Shown here piece after piece: positions 58,347 to 64,000 of a DNA stretch of 64,000 nucleotides (the first letter of the stretch is position 1; each line of letters starts with the position of its first letter). Under the pieces are notes generated by a model. That model did not search any database and was not told the origin of the DNA. It saw only the letters and a program-made list of their open reading frames with translations. Origin of the DNA: Batkoa obscura (Eukaryota > Entomophthoromycota > Entomophthoromycetes > Entomophthorales > Batkoaceae). The stretch lies in contig JASVEC010000024.1 of NCBI GenBank assembly GCA_030770535.1, positions 434,001 through 498,000 on the forward strand, written 5' to 3'. Made by a program: the position numbers and the translations under genes.

Positions 58347-60197
58347 TCAATCCAAAATAGTCCTGACCTGTCTCAAAAACTCACCCTCCAATTTAAAGTT
58401 ATCAACATACATTTTAATAAATCCAATGTTATTCTTTGCATCTACTCTTTCATTCTTAATCTTTGAGTTCATCCCATTTTTCAATATTAATAATAATTTT
58501 AAACATTTAACCTTACATTTTTCAATCCTATTTTTCATTACCCCAATCTTTAAATAGCATTCCATTTCCCCAATAAAACAATAATATACAAAACAACAAT
58601 AACTAATAATTGAATAATAAGGAGCATGATAAATTAAGTTAAAAGATTGATTATAAATTAAATTATTATACTTATTATCTAAATTAAAATTAGGTTGATG
58701 ATTTGTTGTTTTATTTGTATTTAATTGAAAATAATATTCAGCTATTATATGTGTAGATCGATATAATAAATTAAATTCATTTAGATTGAACTTTATAGGT
58801 TTTGGATGAATTAATACTATCGGATAATATAAATATATTGTTATCAATTGACAAAATATATCTAATTGAAAGGTTAATAATTGTTGATTATATTCAATAT
58901 TAGCTTTCATTTTATTAATTTCATTATTTTTATTATTTACTATTGGACCTATATAAATAGATTTATAAAATCCAAGACTAATAAAAGTAGTCAGTATGTT
59001 ATTAAACTTATCATTCGGTAATTGTAATTCTTCATTTTTAATTAATTTATACTCTTCATTTTTATATTTTGACTTTATCATTTGTATTTGTAACATAATT
59101 TCAACTAATGCTTCAATTAATTGATTTTCAATTATTAAGTTTTTATCTTGAATCAAGTTACTATTTGTTAATGACAATTTATACTTTATAGTATCTGAAG
59201 TACTCTTACTCTCTTTTTCCTTAATATTATTAAAATCTATATCTAAGTTTGAAAAGCTAGGATTAAATATAGCCAAAAACATCCAACTTAAACCAATTGA
59301 CTTCCATAGCTGATGGCCTTGAAGTTTCGTTTCTTTCTCTTCTTCATTGATAAACTGTAACTCAGTTGAATCCATTTTTTTATCATACCCCAAACATATA
59401 CACATCCTCACTGCTAACTGAAAATAACGAACTGCAGAATTGGAATCAAACAACGATAGTGAGACAAAGGATAAAAAAATTAAACCAACCACACCTTCAT
59501 AGCTAGGGTATTGATACAATTTCCTCAGTAGCAGTTTTGCATTTCTAATACTAGGAATAAATAATTGATTATAAATAGGATTCGATTTTGATATTGTGAA
59601 TCGAGTTAACAAAGCTATAATTGAATAGGCTGTACTATTAGTTTGTTTTTTGTTAATTAGATTTAGTAACTGACTAGGTGTGAGCCACATGTGATAACCA
59701 TCAATGTAATTGATATAAATATCAACAGCAGTTTGTAAAAATAGAGCATAGGAAGTTGATGGTTCTTTTGTTATTGAATTTATTAACTTTCTATTGATTG
59801 CATAAAATGTGATTGGATTATCCACTAGTTTGGTTATTTTATTATTATATTGATTAATCGTTTTATAAACATTTTGTAAATCGAATTCCTCTTCCAAAGC
59901 TCCTTCTCTTTGCTTTTTTAACATTGACAAGCACCATTGAAGGTATTCTTTTTAATTATTAAATTCAATTAAATTCAATTAAACTAATTAATATTAAATA
60001 TGGATTTACCAAAATAAATTAAACCAAGTTTTGGATACGTTTGCCTTAAGCAGTGAGCACATAATATGTTATTGATTAATTTTTGTTCTAACAACTGTAA
60101 TTGATATCGTCTCTTTTCTATGATACTACGAAAACGGACTAGTTGAAGTAGTTAGTTTTTTAAATAATCTAATGTTTTAAAAAGTACCAGGTTCCAT
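58347..60197 (-). CDS. Fungal-specific transcription-factor-domain protein
   Basis: Three exons (60188-60197, 60010-60138, 58347-59947) give 579 residues. The body matches the fungal_trans middle homology region: GVVGLIFLSFVSLSLFDSNS, then AVRYFQLAVRMCICLGYDKK, and GHQLWKSIGLSWMFLAIFNP. A Cys pair (NNILCAHCLRQTYPKLG) occurs near residue 32, but the six-cysteine Zn2Cys6 cluster that normally opens these proteins is not visible, and only 252 bp separate the start from the divergent HIRIP3-like gene. The first exon is 10 bp (MEP-V); it was accepted because it restores an ATG with canonical splice sites. Either a zinc-cluster-less regulator or a gene with a mis-modelled 5' end. Confidence 0.75.
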
Positions 60198-60449
60198 CAC
60201 TATGTTTTAAAGTTAATTTTGGAAGCTTTTTAAAATCAAAAATATACTTGTTTAAAACTCTAAATAAACCAATTAGCTGATGATGCTTCGTAATATCCCT
60301 TTGAAAAAATTGAGATTTTTAACCCGAATAAAAAGAATGGTCAGTAAGTTGCTTCTATCTTTTAAATTTTACAAATATTAAGGGTTAGAAAAACTAAAAA
60401 AGGAACTATAAACTTCATCTTTTTATCAAACAAAAGGCTCGATACCAAA

Positions 60450-61891
60450 ATGAAAATATCATGGGAAGAAAGTGATAAATCAAAAATCAAAACGACAATT
60501 GAAACAATGTTAAAAAATCAAAGTTTGGAGTAAGTTTAGTTTCTAGTTTTTCATTTCAAACAAAAGATAGGATGATTAAATTTTTAACTAGTTCATTAAC
60601 TGAAAAAAAATTACGACGGGGTATAGAAAAAGAGTTAAGTTTTCCAGAATTAAGCTTAGATGAAGAGAATATTAAATTGTTTATTAAAGAAACTATTAAT
60701 CAATTTATTGTAAGTTATTTAATTTTTTAATTTTATATATTTATCATTTAGCTGGAGAATGAGAATAGTAACGATAAAGATGACAATGATAACTACAAAG
60801 AGGATGAGGAAGAAAACGAAGATAAAAAAGAAGAACAAGATGGCAAGTTTATTGTTTTTATATATAGCGATCAATTAACAAAAGTAGAAGAAATGGATTT
60901 AAGTGAGTTAGAAGAAGAAGGGGTAAAAGAAAAGAAAACAAAGAGTAAAAAAAGTGTAAATAATAAAGTAAACGATCTATTTATTAAATAGCGAATCTGA
61001 TTTATAATTAAACTTAGAAAAAAGAAGAAAAAGTAGTTAAAGGAAAGCCTAAAGAAAAAGAAAGTGGGATTGAAACCAGATTAAATAATCTAAAAGGTTA
61101 TGTTGTTAAATGTGGGGTGCGTAAACAATGGTAAGTATTTATATGTGATATTTTAGCTACAATAATTCGATTTTATTGTAGGAAAAAAATCTTTGAAGGT
61201 TTAACGATACAACAACAAGTTAAAAAAGTGGAAAGCATATTAAAAGAATTGGGTATGGAAGGTACTATTTTTTATTTAATAATAATTTATAAAAAAATAT
61301 AGAATTAAATATAAATATAAATTTATAGGTAGACCGAGCAATGAAAAAGCGAAAAAAATAGCTATGAAAAGAGAATTACAGATGGAAAAAGAAAGTAAGT
61401 TGGATGGTTTTATTTCTATTGGTTATAAAATTAAGGCGTTAATTTCATGACTCAACTTAGGTTTAGATACAAGTAATATAATTAATACAGATAATTTGCC
61501 AGGCAGAAAATCTAGAAGGAAAAGAAATTATTTTGAATTTGAAGAAAGTGATGAAAATGAGGTAGAGGGTGATAATAAGGAAGAGGACGAAGATGATGGA
61601 AATGAAAATGAAAATGGAAATGAAAATGGAAATGAAAATGAAAATGAAAATGGAAATGAAAATGAAAATGATGAAAAAGAAGAGAATGGAAATAATGAAG
61701 ATTATAATGAAAAAGAGGAAATGGAAAATAAAAGAGTAAAAAAGGATAATAACGATGATGAAAATAAACAAAATAACAAACAAAATAATGCTAATGTTAA
61801 TAACGAACAAGAAACTACTATTACGATTATTGGGGAAGACGATCCCTTAGCAAAAATGATCTTTTCGAGTCCAATTCCTCAAAATGAATAA
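60450..61891 (+). CDS. HIRIP3-like histone chaperone
   Basis: Seven exons (60450-60529, 60571-60709, 60752-60967 or 60955, 61018-61130, 61182-61261, 61329-61394, 61461-61891) give about 374 residues. The N-terminus (FLTSSLTEKKLRRGIEKELS to IKETINQFI) resembles a DEK-C-type helical domain. An acidic region follows. The core, YVVKCGVRKQWKKIFEGLTI, KVESILKELGMEGRPSNEKA and LGLDTSNIINTDNLPGRKSR, matches HIRIP3, an H2A/H2B chaperone linked to HIRA. The C-terminal Glu/Asn repeat (61596-61680) and ETTITIIGEDDPLAKMIFSS end the protein. The donor of intron 3 is ambiguous by 12 bp. Confidence 0.82.
61596..61680 (+). repeat. Gly/Asn/Glu-coding hexanucleotide repeat
   Basis: GGAAATGAAAATGAAAAT-type units in frame in the HIRIP3-like gene. 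Confidence 0.85.
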
Positions 61892-62306
61892 ATAAATAAA
61901 AGTTAAATGAAAATCTTTTTATTTACTATTTTTATTTTTATTTTAAAAGTCAAGCCAGAGCATTTTTATTTATAATGATAAAAGTTTATATACTTAGTTT
62001 GTTTAGTAGATGTTACGCATTAATAGTTGGATTACTGAAAGTGTTGGAAGTATGTACAAGAAATATTTATCTTTAGTAGAGGTAGATAGCCAAAGTTTAT
62101 TATTAATTTCACTTTGCAAAAAGCTATCTATTATATTGTGAGAGTAATAGGACTAAGAGGAGTAAATTGATAAGGAATTTGATTCAACTTGAGTGTAGTT
62201 AGATTTTTGTAAATTGACCGCCATCTAGTTAGGCGAATTAAGGCTCCAAACAATCACAAGAAAGATTTTGAAACTTTTGAAGGCTACTATATACAAGACA
62301 TTAGAG
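61892..62306. other. Intergenic, no gene seen
   Basis: AT-rich spacer between the HIRIP3-like gene and the left border of the duplicated F-box segment. Confidence 0.5.
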
Positions 62307-62556
62307 AATCAATAAACTAATAAGTATTATTAAAATATTAGTCATAGTATATTTAAATTTTTGGAAGTAGTTACGTTGTCTCTTGTAAATAGTAAATTAT
62401 TCTATTTATGTTAAAAGACATTTTTATTTTTAGAATATGATTTAAAATTAATAATACAATTGACCAAATTTGGCCACAATTTTCGAATAAATTAAAATTG
62501 AATTAAAAATTATGATTTTATAAGAACATTACAAAAAACAGGATTTATAAAGGAAT

Positions 62557-62564
62557 CATATATT
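62557..62564. other. Empty MITE target site
   Basis: Single ATAT in GAATCATATATTG, the exact place where copy 1 of the duplication carries MITE J between two ATAT repeats. Confidence 0.92.
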
Positions 62565-62641
62565 GTTTTTGTTTTTGTTTATATTTTTATTGAATATTAA
62601 ATATTAAATATTAAATATTTACAACTCCAATCAACTTCAAA

Positions 62642-64000
62642 ATGTCTGATAACTTCAAATTCGAAAACCTTGGATACTTTATAATTAAAGAAGTATTATA
62701 TCACCTTTCAATTAAAGATCAATGCAATTTATTTATATGCTGTAAAAAATGGAATAAAGTAATAATGCCTATATTGTTTGAACATGTTGATTTAAATGGT
62801 TGTCTTTATATGAAAGAAAAGAAAAAATCGATGCAAAAATATGGTCAATATGTTAAATCTTTAGATATTAAATACATTGAAGATTTCCCAAATAACTTAT
62901 CAGCATATCCAAACTGTACAGAATTATTTTTACCTTTAGATTTATATTTGAAAAATAGAGAGAAGTTAACACATATCCCGTCAATTGGTATTTATTATAT
63001 GCAATATATGGAATACATTGACAATATACCAATTGAAGATTATATAGCTGCAAACAGAGTTAGTATTGAGAAAGCATTTGAAAATTTAAAGCAATTTGAA
63101 GCTGTAGGCTCAGAAGATTATCTAGACAAATCTTTTGTAGAATTAATAATATTCGCCTTACCATCAACTGTAAGTTCCTTAAATCTAGAAAATATAGTTT
63201 ATGAAGATACTTTACACATTGAAAAATTACTAAATAGATTTGATAATTTAACAGTACTTGAACTATGTTATATTGAATTTGAATTAGAGCAATACAATTA
63301 TTTATCAAAGAGACAATTTCCAAAATTAAAACAATTAGTTATTAACTATATTGGTATACGAGATATAAACTATCCGTCAAACACCACTATCAATTTAAAT
63401 AATTATCCAAAACTTGAATCTCTTCATTATGAGACTTATTACTCAACATTAGCATTCAATGGTATATCCAATTTAAATAAATTAGAGCTGCATTGTTTTG
63501 ATTTATCAAAGTTAAACATGAGCAATAGGTTGTTTCCAAATTTAAGTCAACTAAGTTTATCTGGTTGTATCAATGTCTCGGCTAATCTTTTATACTCAGT
63601 TTTTAACATGTCAACAATCACTTATTTAGATCTATCTTACTGTCGTTTATCTATAATTGACCGTCATAATAATTTATTCTTAGTTAAAGAAATTTATCCA
63701 AGGAGAAAGAGTGGTATAATTACATTAAGGATTTTTGATACAACTTTAGGAATGGATTTTTTTAATTACATATATATGTGGTGTCCCAATTTATATAATC
63801 TTGAGTTAATAAGCTGTAAATTTAATATCGATGTACCTTTTTCAAATAATAAGTTAAAAGGTGATTCTAATTTGAATAATGTATTGTTTACATGCAGTAA
63901 TTGTCCCAATTCAACTAGTACTATAGATTTTATTTTAGAGAATTTCAAAAATATAAAATCATTTAAAGCTTCACAATATCAAGGTTTTTTAAAGGTATAG
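62642..64000 (+). CDS. F-box/LRR protein, duplicate copy 2
   Basis: Single exon, 452 residues, ATG at 62642 and stop TAG at 63998-64000, the last bases of the window. The protein is identical to that of 46998-48356: F-box-like N-terminus (KFENLGYFIIKEVLYHLSIK) and LRR body. The role as an SCF substrate receptor is inferred from the family. Differs from copy 1 mainly in its promoter, which lacks the MITE insertion, so the two copies could be expressed differently. It sits 750 bp after the HIRIP3-like gene, at the edge of a conserved island. Confidence 0.88.
   Translation: MSDNFKFENLGYFIIKEVLYHLSIKDQCNLFICCKKWNKVIMPILFEHVDLNGCLYMKEKKKSMQKYGQYVKSLDIKYIEDFPNNLSAYPNCTELFLPLDLYLKNREKLTHIPSIGIYYMQYMEYIDNIPIEDYIAANRVSIEKAFENLKQFEAVGSEDYLDKSFVELIIFALPSTVSSLNLENIVYEDTLHIEKLLNRFDNLTVLELCYIEFELEQYNYLSKRQFPKLKQLVINYIGIRDINYPSNTTINLNNYPKLESLHYETYYSTLAFNGISNLNKLELHCFDLSKLNMSNRLFPNLSQLSLSGCINVSANLLYSVFNMSTITYLDLSYCRLSIIDRHNNLFLVKEIYPRRKSGIITLRIFDTTLGMDFFNYIYMWCPNLYNLELISCKFNIDVPFSNNKLKGDSNLNNVLFTCSNCPNSTSTIDFILENFKNIKSFKASQYQGFLKV

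Larger units (their letters stand above)
62307..64000 (+). repeat. Inverted segmental duplication, copy 2
   Basis: 1,694 bp matching 46998-48792 in reverse, without MITE copy J. The left border is sharp at about 62307 (AATCAATAAACT shared, sequence to the left different). The right border is not visible because the window ends at the stop codon. Confidence 0.93.

Noticed and set aside
61463-61810. 115-codon Phe/Ile-rich minus-strand frame resembling a membrane protein
   Set aside because: Antisense of the Glu/Asn repeat of the HIRIP3-like gene; hydrophobicity is an artefact of reverse-reading GAA/AAT codons.

Overview
The window looks like nuclear DNA of an early-diverging filamentous fungus with a very AT-rich genome. 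The evidence is short spliceosomal introns (mostly 45-65 bp, GTAAG-type donors, TAG acceptors), an ergosterol-pathway ketoreductase, a fungal-type mitochondrial cytochrome b5 reductase and a fungal-specific transcription-factor domain. Genes lost from many yeasts (CFIm25, ZZZ3-like, HIRIP3-like) are retained. An entomophthoralean fungus of the Conidiobolus type would fit; this is inference from style, not proof.

Layout: three compact islands of conserved genes alternate with loose accessory DNA. Island 1 (about 0.06-15.7 kb) holds MCR1-type reductase, mitochondrial AsnRS, Ubc7/UBE2G2, proteasome chaperone PAC3/PSMG3, CFIm25/NUDT21, a SIRT4-like sirtuin, TRM61, an ACOT9-like thioesterase, Nopp140/SRP40, a PHOSPHO-type HAD phosphatase and a small Cys-rich secreted protein. 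A class 3 lipase stands alone at 21-22 kb. Island 2 (30.5-40.4 kb) holds an OPT transporter, an Erg27-type ketoreductase, ribosomal protein eL36, a disordered basic protein and a secreted/anchored unknown. Island 3 (53.3-61.9 kb) holds a ZZZ3-like Myb/ZZ protein, a Bud21/Utp16-like protein, a PQ-loop membrane protein, a fungal TF-domain protein without a visible zinc cluster, and a HIRIP3-like histone chaperone. Exon structures given were read by eye from GT/AG sites and checked for an unbroken frame.

Accessory regions (16-30, 41-53 and 62-64 kb) are dominated by one F-box/leucine-rich-repeat gene family: three intact single-exon genes (two of them identical) and seven decayed copies. Among and inside them lie 15 copies (one a half) of a ~97 bp fold-back MITE with ends GGGGATGT...ACATCCCC around a central AGCGCT. 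The clearest evolutionary signal is an inverted 1,694-bp duplication of one F-box gene (46,998-48,792 and 62,307-64,000). The two copies are nearly identical, and the first contains a MITE whose exact empty site is preserved in the second, so the MITE moved after the duplication or was precisely removed. A second MITE pair lies inside an F-box pseudogene and is flanked by an inverted copy of host coding sequence.

I found no tRNA, rRNA or CRISPR array.
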